NCBI RefSeq assembly: GCF_002127325.2 | Contig: NC_035441.2 | Location: forward strand, 155,711,122 to 155,775,121 | Origin: Helianthus annuus | Taxonomy: Eukaryota; Streptophyta; Magnoliopsida; Asterales; Asteraceae | Direction: 5' to 3' | Length of the DNA stretch: 64,000 nucleotides | Shown here: one piece after another, positions 1-10,904 of the stretch | Layout: each line of letters begins with the position of its first letter | Position numbering within the stretch: the first letter of the stretch is position 1 | Notes under the pieces: generated by a model | Told to the model about the DNA's origin: nothing | Seen by the model: only the letters and a program-made list of their open reading frames with translations | The model's database searches: none | Program-made: the position numbers and the translations under genes

Positions 1-891
1 TTGGGTTTGATAAACTTCCTCAGGTGCAGTATAATTGGGTGTCTCCGTTGTATAAGTAATGGGCTTGTGACCATAAGACGGTGTCAACCCAATTGCTCCT
101 CCGTATATGTAGTTAATATCTTGATCCCATGACCGGTACATACCGGTATCTCCAATACTAGATATATGTCCCCCACCCATATTTAATCTGTAAACATTTT
201 CAAGTGCCTGGTCGTTTGTAATATCAGGTGCTGTAGTCATCCCAACAGGTATCAGGTTCATAGAGTTAAAGTACAGATCTTCCGGCATTGAAACAATTTC
301 AATACCGTTGATGAAGGCATATGAGTTGGGTGAGGGTGTGAAGGTAACGTTTAGGAGTTGTGTATCTTTTATATAGATCAAGAATTCTTTGACAAAGTTT
401 GGAACCTGGGGTCCATTAACTCCTGCATCTAAGCGGGCCTGAGCCAGAAAAGAGGCGGTTAGGAAAGCGCTAAAGTTAGTTAAGAGAGAGAAGCCATTCG
501 ATGATACTGAAAAGAAAGATTGTTCTGGTTTGAGGTTGGAGTAGGTGGCAGGATAGAAATATAAGCGGAGGAATTTCGGGCCTTGGGAGACTGGAAATGT
601 GTAAGTGAACGAAGAAGCGTTAAAAATTCGGGCAGAAGTATAAGGGAGGATGCCGGATACTGAAGGATCTGATTGGAAGGGAGTGGAAGGAAAAGAAGTG
701 GTGATGATGTTGTTAGGGACAAATTTAGAATTTTGATCATCATCCCATCTCGGGTCAGAAGTGGTGGTGGTTGAGGATGAACCGCAGGCGATGAAGAAGC
801 GATCGGTGGCTTTATATGGTTGTGCAGTGGTGGTAATGATGGATATGAAGAGTAGGAGCACATAAAAGATGGGTAAACTGAAGATTAACAT
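1..891 (-). CDS. Malectin-like receptor kinase (CrRLK1L, FERONIA-like), N-terminal 297 codons, runs off the left edge
   Basis: The minus strand is open from an ATG at 891 to base 1 (297 codons, no stop), so only the 5' part of the gene is in view. Residues 1-23 form a hydrophobic signal peptide (MLIFSLPIFYVLLLFISI) ending near TTTAQ. A malectin-like domain follows: RFFIACGSSS near residue 31, the DPSVSGILPYTSARIF block near residue 75, GPKFLRLYFYPATYS, YAFINGIEIVSMP near residue 205, then MGGGHISSIGDTGMYRSW and the end of the first malectin lobe. This order is that of CrRLK1L receptors, plasma-membrane kinases that sense cell-wall state and RALF peptides. The kinase domain would lie beyond the left edge. 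CrRLK1L genes often have a single coding exon, which fits the unbroken frame. Which family member it is cannot be settled from this part. Confidence 0.88.
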   Translation of the reverse strand, partial: MLIFSLPIFYVLLLFISIITTTAQPYKATDRFFIACGSSSTTTTSDPRWDDDQNSKFVPNNIITTSFPSTPFQSDPSVSGILPYTSARIFNASSFTYTFPVSQGPKFLRLYFYPATYSNLKPEQSFFSVSSNGFSLLTNFSAFLTASFLAQARLDAGVNGPQVPNFVKEFLIYIKDTQLLNVTFTPSPNSYAFINGIEIVSMPEDLYFNSMNLIPVGMTTAPDITNDQALENVYRLNMGGGHISSIGDTGMYRSWDQDINYIYGGAIGLTPSYGHKPITYTTETPNYTAPEEVYQTQ

Positions 892-950
892 GGTTGGTTG
901 AAGAGTAGTGTGATTGCTTGAATTATTAGAGAGTATTAATTAATGGTGTT

Positions 951-959
951 TTTTATATA
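951..959 (-). promoter_or_regulatory. Putative TATA box of the receptor kinase gene
   Basis: Read on the minus strand this is TATATAAAA, about 60 bases upstream of the ATG at 891. A transcription start about 30 bases further on would leave a 5' leader of roughly 30 bases. Position and sequence support it; no transcript data are available. Confidence 0.4.
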
Positions 960-960
960 T

Positions 961-1436
961 TATAGGATCAGTGGTCACATTGTCTGCTTGCTTCAAGTGG
1001 AGCTGTGGAGACTTGGAAAGTCTTTGGGTCTTCTCCAAAAGCTTATAGGACTAATTCAAAAGTTATGTATACGAGGTGCTGTTAAGAGTTGTACTATAGA
1101 AAGTGACGTGCTTTGTAGATATTATAATTATAATTATAATATAATTTGTTTGGTGTAACACCAATCATTTTTAGAGATTGCAAAAAGAAAAGAATGATAA
1201 GAGTTCATCAATCATCTTACCGGCTCGAGCTTCTCTATCCATCACAATTCACAAAACCAGCCGGTTCATTGGCAAACTGTTTAATGCTTTAAAATAAACC
1301 GATGACTTGTCCAGTTTTCAACAATTCGACTGACGGGGGTGTGGTCCAATTTTGAAAGTGGGAGATACTTTACGTCACTTTCAATGACAAAGTAGGTAAA
1401 GAAAAATCCATTTGAACGAGTCAATAATAAATTAAT
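961..1436. other. Upstream intergenic DNA of the receptor kinase gene
   Basis: AT-rich DNA without a convincing gene. Short open frames here have no recognisable content. It separates the kinase gene from the first MITE and probably contains its proximal regulatory sequence, but no specific site could be named. Confidence 0.4.
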
Positions 1437-1445
1437 AATAGGCTA

Positions 1446-1719
1446 AGGGTAAAAGGGGGTTACCATTTGAGGAGAGGTAAACTCTTCATCTACACAATCA
1501 AATCTTAGAATTCCTCTTTCTAATTTCTAAGTCCCCTCTTGCACTATTTTATTTAAATATAAAAAAACAAAAATAAGATTGTGATTGGTTGAAAATAGTG
1601 GACCCCACCATTATCCAACTCTCTATCTTCTTCTCCTATGCGTTATACACCGAAATCAAGTCTCCTCGCGAGGTAAACTAGTTTACCCCATAGTTTGTCG
1701 CACCCACCCCGTTCACCCT
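1446..1719. mobile_element. 274-bp MITE with 9-bp imperfect target duplication
   Basis: The ends form an imperfect inverted repeat: the left end reads AGGGTAAAAGGGG and the reverse complement of the right end AGGGTGAACGGGG (11 of 13 identical). It is flanked by AATAGGCTA at 1437-1445 and AATAGGATA at 1720-1728, a 9-bp duplication with one mismatch. There is no coding capacity. A 9-bp duplication points to Mutator-like elements; reading it as 8 bp would suggest hAT instead. Confidence 0.6.
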
Positions 1720-1763
1720 AATAGGATAATAAATTGTATGGCTATGGATATAAACATGGAGTG

Positions 1764-2438
1764 TAGGGCTGTTCAAAAAGTCTGTGTCTCGAGGCTCGGT
1801 CGAAGTTTGCTCGAAAAAAGTTTGAAAAAGCTCAGTTCGAAGTCAGCTCGGTTTTATACGAGCTGGCTCGGCTCGGTTTGTAAACGAGCCGAACCCGAGC
1901 CAAGGTAGGTTCGATTCGTTGCTCGTTCGTTAGTTGGCTCGTTGGCTCGCTCGTTAGTTGGCTCGTTGGCTCGTTCGTTTGGCTCGTTTAAATTAAACCA
2001 CAAATTATATATGTGTGTATTCTAATATATTTAAGAAATGTTGTTTAATTAGTAACATGGTTATTTTTTATTGAACGAAATAGATTATAAAACTATAGTA
2101 TTTATTAGTAATATTGATTTAAAAAATTATTTATTAAGGTAAGTAATATAGAATCTTTTCTTGTTTGTTTTATTTATAGTTTGCCCAAAAGTACTATTCT
2201 ATTAGCTTAAATAATGTTTTATTTATTTATTTTTTGGTTTTATGTATACTATTATGTATAAAAAAATACAAAAATATAAACTTTTTTTAAACAAATGAGT
2301 CGGCTCGAGCTTTGACGAGCCGAGCCCAACTTTCAAGCTCGTTAAGAAAAATGAGCAGACTCGGCTCGTTTCCATTTTTAAACGAGCTGAGCCTGAGGCC
2401 ATCCTAATTTGATTCGGCTCAGCTTGGTTCTAACCCTA
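1764..2438. mobile_element. 675-bp non-autonomous hAT-type element with perfect 8-bp TSD
   Basis: It is flanked by perfect 8-bp copies of ATGGAGTG (1756-1763 and 2439-2446), as hAT transposition produces. It starts TAGGGCTGTTC and ends CTAACCCTA, so the outermost five bases (TAGGG/CCCTA) are inverted. Both subterminal regions are crowded with the palindromic word GGCTCG/CGAGCC (GCTCGGCTCG, ACGAGCCGA and the tandem TTGGCTCGTTGGCTCG at 1935-1990), typical of hAT transposase binding regions. The AT-rich middle has no gene. A 107-codon frame across its left end is not a gene. Confidence 0.78.
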
Positions 2439-2567
2439 ATGGAGTGTTGTGGGCCCTCCAAAATGATGTTATTTGGGCCTAAATAGAAAAAGAAAAAAAA
2501 AAAGAATAACCTAGGATGAAATATAATGGTGAAATATAATAAATTATCTCTCATTTTTAATGAGATA

Positions 2568-3115
2568 CTAGTTTCCTGTCGCGCGTTGTGGCAGTGCCGT
2601 ACGCAAAATGATAACGCATAAACTACAATTGACTAGGCTCGTTTTCGAATGAAATTTACGTAGAAACATGATAACTCAAATTTATACCGTTGAATCAAAA
2701 CGCATCAAATTTACGTCAAAACATAGTCCACTCAAACCGTACGTAAAAGAGTACATTTTTTTAATTGACTCGACTCATCTTCAAACAAAAACTACGTTAA
2801 AACGTATACGAACTCGAATTTACACCGACACATTGATAAAAAAAAACGTAATAAATGAGTATTATGGTAACCTCAAAACTTTAGAAAGGTGAGGGGATAA
2901 GAAGGTAACATTTACAAAGTTAGAGGGTTACCTTTGACATAATAACAAAGTTTAAGGGTAAAATGGGTTGTATGACAAAAGTATGAGTGTTAAAGAGAAG
3001 TTAGAAAGTATGAAGGCTTTTGTGTGAAGTTAGAAAATAGAAGGGTTATTTATGTCAATTATTAATTGAATTTTGTCAACTTAAAAAAGTTGAGGGTTTT
3101 TTTGACAAATAAGAG
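2568..3115 (-). mobile_element. Probable Helitron remnant; 3' end at left, right end not determined
   Basis: At 2567-2571 host A is followed by CTAG, then a GC-rich imperfect hairpin (CTGTCGCG...GTGGCAG). On the minus strand this is a Helitron-like 3' end (hairpin, a few bases, CTAG). The following AT-rich DNA contains degenerate repeats of a CGNATCAAATTTACGTNAAAACA-like word at 2645-2735 and short A- and G-rich tracts, and codes for nothing recognisable. The 5' TC end could not be fixed; 3115 is a guess. Confidence 0.33.
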
Positions 3116-3163
3116 TCATGGTCACCTTTTCTTATTATCACCTTTTCTTACTTTTTCACTCAA

Positions 3164-3448
3164 AAAGTTGGTTAAGAGAGAGTAGCCATTGCATGTTACT
3201 GAGAAATACGATTGTTCTAGTTGTAGGTCGGAATAGGTGGCAGGATAGAAGCACAGGTGGAGGAATTTGGGGCCTTTGGAATACCGAAGAATGTGGTTGG
3301 AAGGGGGTGAATGGAAACGAGGTGGTGATGATGTTGGGAGGCACGAATATGGAATTCTGATCACCATCCCATGTCCGGTCAGAAGTGGTTGTGGAGGAGG
3401 ATGAACCACAGTTGAGGAAGAAGCGTTGTGTCATAGCCTAGGAAAGAG
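3164..3448 (-). pseudogene. Decayed duplicate of the CrRLK1L malectin exon
   Basis: The minus strand repeats the start of the kinase gene at 1-891. One frame has RFFLNCGSSSSTTTSD, DGDQNSIF and NIITTSFPFTPFQ; another, after a shift, has GPKFLHLCFYPATYSDL, FSVTCNGYSLLTNF. Relative to the 1-891 copy, the stretch between the FQ and GPKF blocks (about 30 codons) is deleted and the frame is lost, so it cannot code. Similarity stops at 3164. On the 5' side it weakens near 3434, next to the Tat LTR that begins at 3454. The missing signal-peptide part is either lost or on the far side of the nested elements. Confidence 0.8.
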
Positions 3449-3453
3449 TTAAC

Positions 3454-3846
3454 TGTTGGTGTATGTGTGAAGATCCAAAAATCAGACAAGGCCGGAGCCT
3501 GTAAAAGGAGGAATTGGATCTTATGGGAGATAGAACCTTCACCTGCAAAACAATAAATCGTTAGGCTCGCCGCAGAGATGGGAGGGCCCCTCTGCGACTA
3601 CCCTCCGGCGTGAGGATAAGTATTGGTAGAGAGAGAAAATAAGGACGAAGGTTTAGAAAATCGTACTTGGCCTTGTACTTGATGGGGTATTTATAATGGT
3701 CAACTGAGATGACGTCATTCGTCCAGACGCACTTGAACGGATGTCCGTCCTCGGCGACATGGGGAACGGACATCTTCAGAATGTCCGTCCAGGTATGGTC
3801 CGGTCCGTCCTTAAGGATCATATCCGGACACGGATATGTATCTTCA
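3454..3846 (-). repeat. 3' LTR of the Tat-type gypsy element (393 bp)
   Basis: On the minus strand it begins TGAAGATACATATCCG directly after a polypurine tract and ends ACACCAACA, so it has TG...CA ends. The adjacent bases 3449-3453 (TTAAC) are the predicted 5-bp TSD; the partner lies outside the window. A TATA motif (TATAAATA, minus strand, near 3694) and several GGACGGAC/GTCCGTCC words fit a retroelement promoter. The other LTR is not in the window, so boundaries rest on the terminal dinucleotides and the tract. An 86-codon frame inside is incidental. Confidence 0.68.
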
Positions 3847-3857
3847 ACTCCCCCAGT
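3847..3857 (-). other. Polypurine tract of the Tat element
   Basis: On the minus strand this reads ACTGGGGGAGT and directly precedes the TG of the LTR at 3846. It is the plus-strand primer site expected next to a 3' LTR. Confidence 0.65.
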
Positions 3858-4043
3858 TTGTTAAGTTCTGCTAGGGCGAATAACGTGGCGTTATTTAAAT
3901 GGTGATGATGCGGCGTAGGTGAAGTAAGTTGTTTGACCGTCAGTCACCCGCGTGTGACGGGTATGAAACCCCGCCTTGGGAATCGCGATCGTCTATTGAA
4001 GTGACGGTTTGATTTGACAGACCCAAACCGACTTAAATCTTCC

Positions 4044-4050
4044 TATAAAA
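4044..4050 (+). promoter_or_regulatory. TATA box of the antisense gene in the Tat element
   Basis: TATAAAA lies about 100 bases upstream of the candidate start codons of the plus-strand gene (4144-4171) and is followed by a pyrimidine-rich leader. It points away from the element's own LTR promoter and would give the antisense gene its own transcript. Confidence 0.5.
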
Positions 4051-4143
4051 ACCCTTTTCACATTTTACTTTTTATCTTTCTCACTCTTGATTTTTCCTCT
4101 CAACTTGTTACCCTCCTTGTCCGTTCTTCTTCTTCTTCTTGAA

Positions 4144-6847
4144 ATGTGCGTTCTTTTCTTCATTACTATCATGGACCCTGGCAAGGATAACCTTGCTGAA
4201 AGCTTTAGCGTTCTTACCCAACGTCAGTTGGATAAGTTCGTCCAGGAATATAACATTCCTTTCGGTCTCAACCCGGTCCTTCCTTCGAAGAACGAAGCTA
4301 TATATCCCTTTCGTCATGGGAAGTTCCCTTTGTACACCTGTGTGTGCAATTTTGCGAATTACAGGGTTCCCTTCTCGAAATCTTTAGTTAGGGTGCTTCG
4401 ATACTTCCGGGTTCACCTTTGCCAAGTGAACCCATTTGGAATAAGCCGCATAAACCATTTCGAGATCTCTTGTAGGGCTTTCGACCAGAGACCGGACCTG
4501 GACGTCTTTAGATACTTCTATGAGTTTATTACAGCCGGCGATTGGTCACCTTTGCCCACCGGAAGGGAGTCCCCAGTCCTTCCGAGGATGAAAGGTCCAG
4601 CCTGAAGAATTTGAAGGATAACTTTTTCTGGCTGGACGACCGCTGCCTTCCGGTGGAGATGGTTTGGAGGTTCAAGGATCAGACCATGCCCTTCGACCTG
4701 GGCGATGACTTTAAGAAGAAGTCAGCCAGATCCCTGATTGAGAAGAAGTCCCCTATCCGTCCTCTTCCTGAGCATTTTCTTTTATGGGGACGGGTTTGTT
4801 TTTCCTGGGGCCGAGGGGGTAGAGATTGGCCGGTTATCCGCTCAAAGCGTGAAAGTAAGTCTCCGACCTCTTTCCTTCCCTTCGGCACTTTTTCTTTTGT
4901 TGTTTTTCTGAACTTGGATCTTCTTTTTGATGTGCAGGAAACCAGATGTCGCTTAAGGACGCACTGAAGATTCCGAACTTTAATGTTCTGGATTTTAATT
5001 TCGATGAACAAGCTGAAGGTGAAGTTCCTTTTATGCAACAGGTGGCTTCGGCGGCTCAGGAGATTCGCCCTCTGACTGGTCAAGGTACTTCTGAACCATC
5101 TGCTGCCGATGCTACTTCTTCTGTGCCAAAACCTACAAAAGGTGCTGCTGGGTCATCCGGATCTCAAGCTGGGAAGGAGTCCATTCTGGATGACGTGGAT
5201 AGTGATCCGAAGGTACGGAGTTTAGACGAGGCCTTGAAGTATCAACCTTCTTCTGGTTCCCAAAAAAGCAAAGGTGTTACTTCTGATGTTGAGCCGAAGG
5301 GTTTTATTCGCAAGAGAAAGAATGAAGCTCTTCAAATTCGTTCATCCGATCCTCTTCCCATGCCGAAGGTGAAGAAAAACAAGAAAGGTTCCTCTCATTC
5401 CAGTGGGAATGTCATTACTGAGCTTGATGAACATCTTTTCGGCGGTAAATCATCACGGGAGGAGGCTGCATTGGCCCGTTCCGCCCCGACTCCAGCTTTT
5501 CCATAGGATATCTTCCAATAAATGAATCCGAAAGTATGGAGATAGAGGATCAGGGGGTTACGAGCAAAGGGAATGAAAAAGCTCAGAGTGAACCGAAGAT
5601 GGTGACCTTTTTAGGTACAATTTTGGACTCATCTTTGGGTCCGGGCTGTTTTATTGATGATGAGGGAGATCAACTAACTTCTCTTCCTCCATCTTGGTTC
5701 GGACCTGAGTTGATGTCCTCTTTCGACATGCAGATGTATTCTCGGATGATATGGAGATAGATCCGGCAACGGCCGATGAAAAGTTTGTTCGGGAGTGGGA
5801 TATCCGGAATAAGGACTCGGTGATGGATGACCTTGTTGCCAGGACGTTTCTTTTCAATATCAGCACCCCTTTGGATCATGCCCGAAGCCGTAAGATGAAA
5901 AATCAAGATCTTGGTGTGGCGGTGCTATCAAATCAGGCTCAATCGAACGTTTATGTGACGGAATTATACCACCGTGGGTTGAAGCGGAGTCCGTGAGGGA
6001 AAATCTGGAGAAGGAAACTCTTTCCCTGAAACGCAAAATACAAAGAACTCCGGATGCTGAGAAGAAACTTTCCCAACTCTCTCAAGACCTTCAAGCTCAG
6101 AAGGAGAAGGTTAAATCCCTAACAGAATCAATCCTCTCAAGCCACTGCTGCTTCTGCTTTGGAGGACCGAGATAGGATAGCGACGAAATTGAAGGATTTT
6201 TCCGAATCCTCAAAGAAGAAAGACGAGGAGCACAAGATGGTTTTGTCGAAGATGGAGGAGTCCATTTCCAATGCTCGTACGGCTTATGAGAAGATGAGGG
6301 CAGGTTCGTCCTTTGCTTGATTTAATTTTTTCACATCTTTAAAAATCTTTCGAACACATTGGTCAGAGAATGATGCCCTCAAAACAGGGGAGGCTGATTT
6401 AAAGGCTAGGATGGACGAGTTGAAAAGTCACCATAAGGCCGAGATTGAGGAGCTGAAGCTGGAAAGTGCAGATTTGATGAAGAAGGTGGATGAGTTGCAG
6501 GCTACCAAGGCGTGGCTCCTTTCGGAGGGGGCACAGTTGTTGGCAAAAAATGTTCATAGAGGACCAGAGATGACGGCGGCCGTGGCAGCGGTGAATAATG
6601 CCATGAGCTCTATTGGAGTCAACCCGGTCTTCATCAGGGGTACGTTCATGCCCTTAAGAAGAAGACTCCTTATGCAGAGGTCCCCTTGTTGAATCGGAAC
6701 GCCGAAGCTGACCTGAACACAGTCGTTGCCTGTTATGAATCCTTGACTTTTCCGGTGGTGAATGACCTTCCGAAGCTTATCAACGCACCGCTTTCAAAGA
6801 TTAAGGATGCTCTCTCCTTTGCTGGTGGGGAATCTTCGACAGAATGA
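4144..6847 (+). pseudogene. Antisense Transposase_28-like gene of the Tat element, with introns, decayed
   Basis: Coding pieces in several frames form one gene opposite to the element's gag-pol. Exon 1 begins at ATG 4144 or 4171 (MDPGKDNLAESFSVL) and contains GLNPVLPSKNE, YTCVCNFANYRVPFS, FRVHLCQVNPF and, after a frameshift near 4575, DNFFWLDDRCLPVEMVWRF. This resembles the plant 'putative gypsy type transposon' family (Transposase_28). A GT-AG intron at 4855-4937 joins exon 1 in frame to NQMSLKDALKIP; a second at 6304-6366 joins coiled-coil exons (MDELKSHHKAEIEEL). The C-terminal part ends near 6847 (ALSFAGGESSTE, stop). Frameshifts or stops near 4575, 5505, 5750, 5990, 6140 and 6640 make it a pseudogene. 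Family assignment is from recognition; the function is unknown. Confidence 0.68.
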
Positions 6848-7535
6848 GGTGGACATACCCGGCTCTTTGGGGTATGCACCTTTGTAAGTTTTTAGTTGGT
6901 TAACTGTTTAGAAGGTGGACATATCTGGCAACTTGGGATATGCACCTTGTTTTATTCGGAATTACTGTAATGATCTCGTTCTTACCGTTTTGTATATCTG
7001 ACAATTATCCTTTATTTTGTAAATGACTTGAATGACTTCCGGTTGCACTAATCCGGTTATTTTTATATGTAATCACTTTGTTTTACATGCGTTCATGCTT
7101 TTTTATGTTTACATTTTCTCTTTTTCTTTAGAACGTTTTCTTTGATGTGCGGATCCGTCTTGTTTACTTAGGATAATTTTTAAATGATAGTAAAGATACG
7201 AATGATGCCAGTCCGTCCTTACTTTTTAGGGTTAGCATCCCTGATTCGGCCGATGATAATTTTTACGTTGCAACTTGTTAATGATAGAAAATTCATGCAT
7301 TCTATTTAAACATTCCGAAGTATATTCTCCGGATAATACATGCTGGTAAAAACGTTTAATAAGTGCGGGTAACACCTTCCGCAATTCATGGGAAAAAATA
7401 AAAGGGGTGCGGGTAATACCCTCCGCAGTACAAGAAAAGTAGAAATGATGCGGGCCATAGCCTCCGCATTACAAACTTATTTTAAAATATTCTAAAAATT
7501 CTTCAAAGGAAGCATCTTTTAAGGTGCATCCCATT
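6848..7535. other. Non-coding part of the Tat element between the antisense gene and integrase
   Basis: This is the shared 3' region of two opposed genes. It contains a duplicated phrase (GGTGGACATA...GGGATATGCACCTT) at 6849-6880 and 6913-6950, and at 7362-7475 three loose copies of a roughly 50-bp unit with the core GTGCGGGTAAYACCYTCCGCA. No open frame of interest. Confidence 0.5.
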
Positions 7536-8663
7536 CTAGGTACGAGGAATGGGAGTTCCATCCATCTTGGTGAGTGTGTAGGCACCATTTTTTCCAGAGG
7601 TTTTGATTTGATAGGGCCTTTCCCACTTCATAGCCATCTTTCCCGTACCCTTGGCCAAACTTGCATCGTTTCTCCGCATAACATAATATCCTTCTTTGAA
7701 CCGGACCTCTTTGACTTTTAAGTTGTAATGTTTTTCCAACTCTTTCTTGTATTTTGCTTCTCGGATGGCTGCAAGTTCTCTTCTTTCCTCGGCTAGGTGG
7801 AGGTTTAGACGAAGTTGTTGCTCATTCTCTTCTTGGCTTTGGCGCATGCGAGGGGTAGGGATGCCAACTTCGGCGGGAATGACTGCCTCCGAGCCGTATG
7901 TCAAACTGAAGGGAGTTTGCCTTGTGCTTGTTTTCGGCATCGTCCTGTGTGCCCATAGGACATGCGGAAGTTCGTCTGCCCAGGAGACTCCTTCTTTCCC
8001 CAGCCACTTTTTGATGCCTTCCACAATGCTGCGGTTGGCTCTTTCCACCTGTCCGTTAGCCTCGGCATGGGCGACCGAAGCGAAGTTCTGTTCGATGTGC
8101 ATCCTTTCGCACCATGTTTTAAATGGCTTTTCAGCGAACTGCTTCCCCATTGTCACTCACGATGCATAGTGGCATTCCATATCTGCACACTATGTTTTCC
8201 CATACGAACCTCAGTATCTAATCTCCAGTAATGGTTCGGAGGGGTTTGGCTTCAATCCATTTTGTAAAGTAGTCGATCGCTACCAGCAGGAACCTCACTC
8301 CTCCCATGGAGACGGGGAAAGGAACAACGATATCGATTCCCCACTTCTGAAACGTCCACGCCGAAGTTACAGGGACGGGGTCGTTTTTAGCTCGATGGCT
8401 GATGAGGGCGTGCCGCTGACAATCTTCACACGCTTGCAACTCGTTAACAACACTTTGATGCATACCCGGCCAACAATATCCGGCGTTCATTGCTTTGGCT
8501 ATGACCGTCCTAGGCCCAGAGTGGATGCCGCAGATCCCCCAATGGATTTCCCTTATGACATAGCTGGCTTCCTCCGGAGTTAGGCATCTCAGGAGCGGAC
8601 CCAAGAATGTCTTTCGATAAAGCTTTCCATCGTGAACTTGGTACTGAAGCGCTTTTACCTTCA
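7536..8663 (-). pseudogene. Integrase of the Tat element
   Basis: Integrase inserts the element's cDNA into chromosomes. From right to left it has the N-terminal zinc-binding part (IHWGICGIHSGPRT ... ACEDCQRHA), the core start WGIDIVVPFPVSMGG with its Asp, FTKWIEAKPL, and, after a stop at 8218-8220 and a frameshift near 8157, the C-terminal core (AHAEANGQVERANRSIVEGI with the catalytic Glu) and the tail that binds DNA (FKEGYYVMRRN, KWERPYQI). The upstream link to RNase H is interrupted at 8664-8668 by the Tekay insertion and resumes at 21237. The tail ends at 7536. Confidence 0.85.
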
Positions 8664-8668
8664 TCTTT

Positions 8669-10888
8669 TGTAACACCCCGAAAATATAAAACTATATATA
8701 TATATATGTATATATATTGTAATTACGAAGCGTTAAATAAACAAGAACAGACTAACTAGGATTGAATAACCCAGTTAGATACGAGTCTTGTGATATCAAA
8801 TAAATGGATGGAAACTCTTAGATTATAAATAAAACCATAATTGAGGGACTTAAGTTGTAAAGCGGGGAAACTTGAGAGATTAAAACAAAATAAACTCCAC
8901 CAAACACACACTTAGGTGTGTTTGGTCGACCAAAAAATGCAGGGAGCGAGCAGGAGCTCCTCACAAACCCTAGTTCTCACTAAAATTGATCAATTGAAGG
9001 CTCTAATCTGGTCTAAATTGAATTTCAAGCACAAATTAGTGATCACCTTGTTGAGGGGATCATAAGGTATGTAAAATCTTGATGTTTTGATTCACCTTAA
9101 ATTCTAGGTTAATTGTGAAAAACTGAAATTTAGCTTGATTATGTCTTGCATGGATGAAATTAGAAGTGATATGATGTCTAAGGATAAACCCTAGATGATT
9201 TCTTATCAAAATCTTGCATGAGGCTTGTAGGGTTTATAATCACCAATGTAGATGATTAATAAGTTTGTAGAAACTTTATAAACACTAGGATTATGATTCT
9301 TGTTCTAGTGTAAACTGAGTTTTTAGAGGTAATTTTTGAAATATAGAAGTTAAAACGTGTGTAAACGCGCCTAATTGAAGTTGGTTTAAGATGAAAATTT
9401 CAAGTCATGAACTTGGTTTTGATTATGTAAAAATCAAACCCGCTAGGTGTTTGTTAAAACGCCTAAGTGAGGATTTAAAATGTTAAAAATTGGGTGAAAC
9501 GCAGATTTGATTATTATAGAAAAATATGCGTTAAGGCTTATGAAAGAGTTCTAAACTTATTGTGAATTGAACTCTTTAGGAAAAGAATCTGGATCGTCAA
9601 GCGGACAAGCCGGAAGGGATACGCGTTTGAAGGGTGTGCTCTAAAGGTAAGCGACCTTAGTTCCGTTACATTATGCATAAATGTTTGGTTTTAGTGTATA
9701 AATGGTGTAGTAGTGTAACATATGCGTTTGGTGTGTCCGTGAAGTGATGAAGCTCACTCGACATATCAAACGGGTCAAAATAATGGTTGGAATTGGTTTT
9801 GGAAAAGGTTTGGCTTGTCATCAAGTGATGGTTTTCACGCGACAACCAAACGGGTCAAAATGATGCTTTTAAAAGAATCATATGCGTCGAGACTTGAAGG
9901 TCTCGCATTGCGTTAAGTGTTAGATAGCACTACGCCAATGCATTTGTCATATTAATTTAAGTTAACGAATCCAAGATATCCGGTCAAACAATAGAAATAA
10001 ATTGTAAGTGTCGCTTGAAGTGGAATGCTTGAATTTTGAGGAAACAAGCATTAAGTTCTAATGTGAGCGTAAAGCCATGGAATGGCGCGAATACGCCTAG
10101 GTTTATAAGCCCGGGGATTTGGGTAATTATGTCCAAAAAGTCTTAGAACTGAAAAAAATAGTATTTTGCACTTATTGCTAATGGGTTGGATAATTAAAAC
10201 AGGGATTTCATGAATCATTTGTTTGTAATTCGGTTTCCGTGATGTGAAATTTACATGGTTGGCTCCGTAATTTTATTACGGACTCATAGGAAAAAGAATG
10301 GACTAAAACGGACAATCGAGTAAAAAGTTGTGATTGTTTAAAGTTAGATTTTTGTAAATTTTCGGAGCTGGGCAAAATGCTGGTCCAGAAACTGGACCTG
10401 CTGGAAAAAGCACTCCCCCGCGCCATGCGACGGGGGCATAAGGAACTGGCGCGACACGCAGGGCCGCCCGCGGCATGCGAAGGGTCGGACTAAGTCTAGC
10501 GCGTGGCGCGACAGACTAAAAACCAGAATTTTTCGATTTTCGTTATGTTTATGTATTTGGGACTTGTCTAGGCTCGATTAACATTGTCAAAACTAATTAT
10601 TTATGTGGTTTTGACCTCAGGTGATGCTCGTTAGCTTCGGATGCCGATCAAGCATGAATTCAAGAACCGAACACCATTTTTGAAGCTTCCGCACTAATCT
10701 AAACCTGTGTAGACAATGTTGTTTTCTGAACACTATTAGTTGTGAATATTTGAACTAGAAGGTTCTTATGTTAACTCGCTAAACAATGTACATCTTAACT
10801 TTTAACTATGTTTTGCTAAATATGCATTTGGTTTAAAAAGGCCCGTATTTTATGATTAAAATAATAGAAATTTAAGACGAGTGTTACA
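8669..10888 (+). repeat. 5' LTR of the Tekay element (2220 bp)
   Basis: It starts TGTAACACCCCGAAAAT and ends GAGTGTTACA. It repeats almost throughout at 15607-15660 plus 19053-21231. Features are an AT microsatellite at 8690-8720, the phrase CAAACGGGTCAAAA twice (about 9766 and 9848), and a GC-rich palindromic block near 10410-10510 in otherwise AT-rich DNA. No genes. Confidence 0.93.
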
Positions 10889-10891
10889 AGT

Positions 10892-10904
10892 TGGTAATCA
10901 GAGC
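10892..10904 (+). other. Primer binding site of the Tekay element
   Basis: TGGTAATCAGAGC, three bases after the 5' LTR, is the initiator tRNA-Met site TGGTATCAGAGC with one inserted A. The extra base should weaken priming. Confidence 0.85.

Noticed and set aside
1585..1908. 107-codon plus-strand frame as a gene
   Set aside because: It spans the end of one MITE and the start of another, with no recognisable protein content.
3561..3821. 86-codon minus-strand frame as a gene
   Set aside because: It lies wholly in the Tat LTR and includes its TATA region.
7747..8169. 140-codon plus-strand frame as a gene
   Set aside because: It is the antisense of integrase; the minus strand has the conserved motifs.
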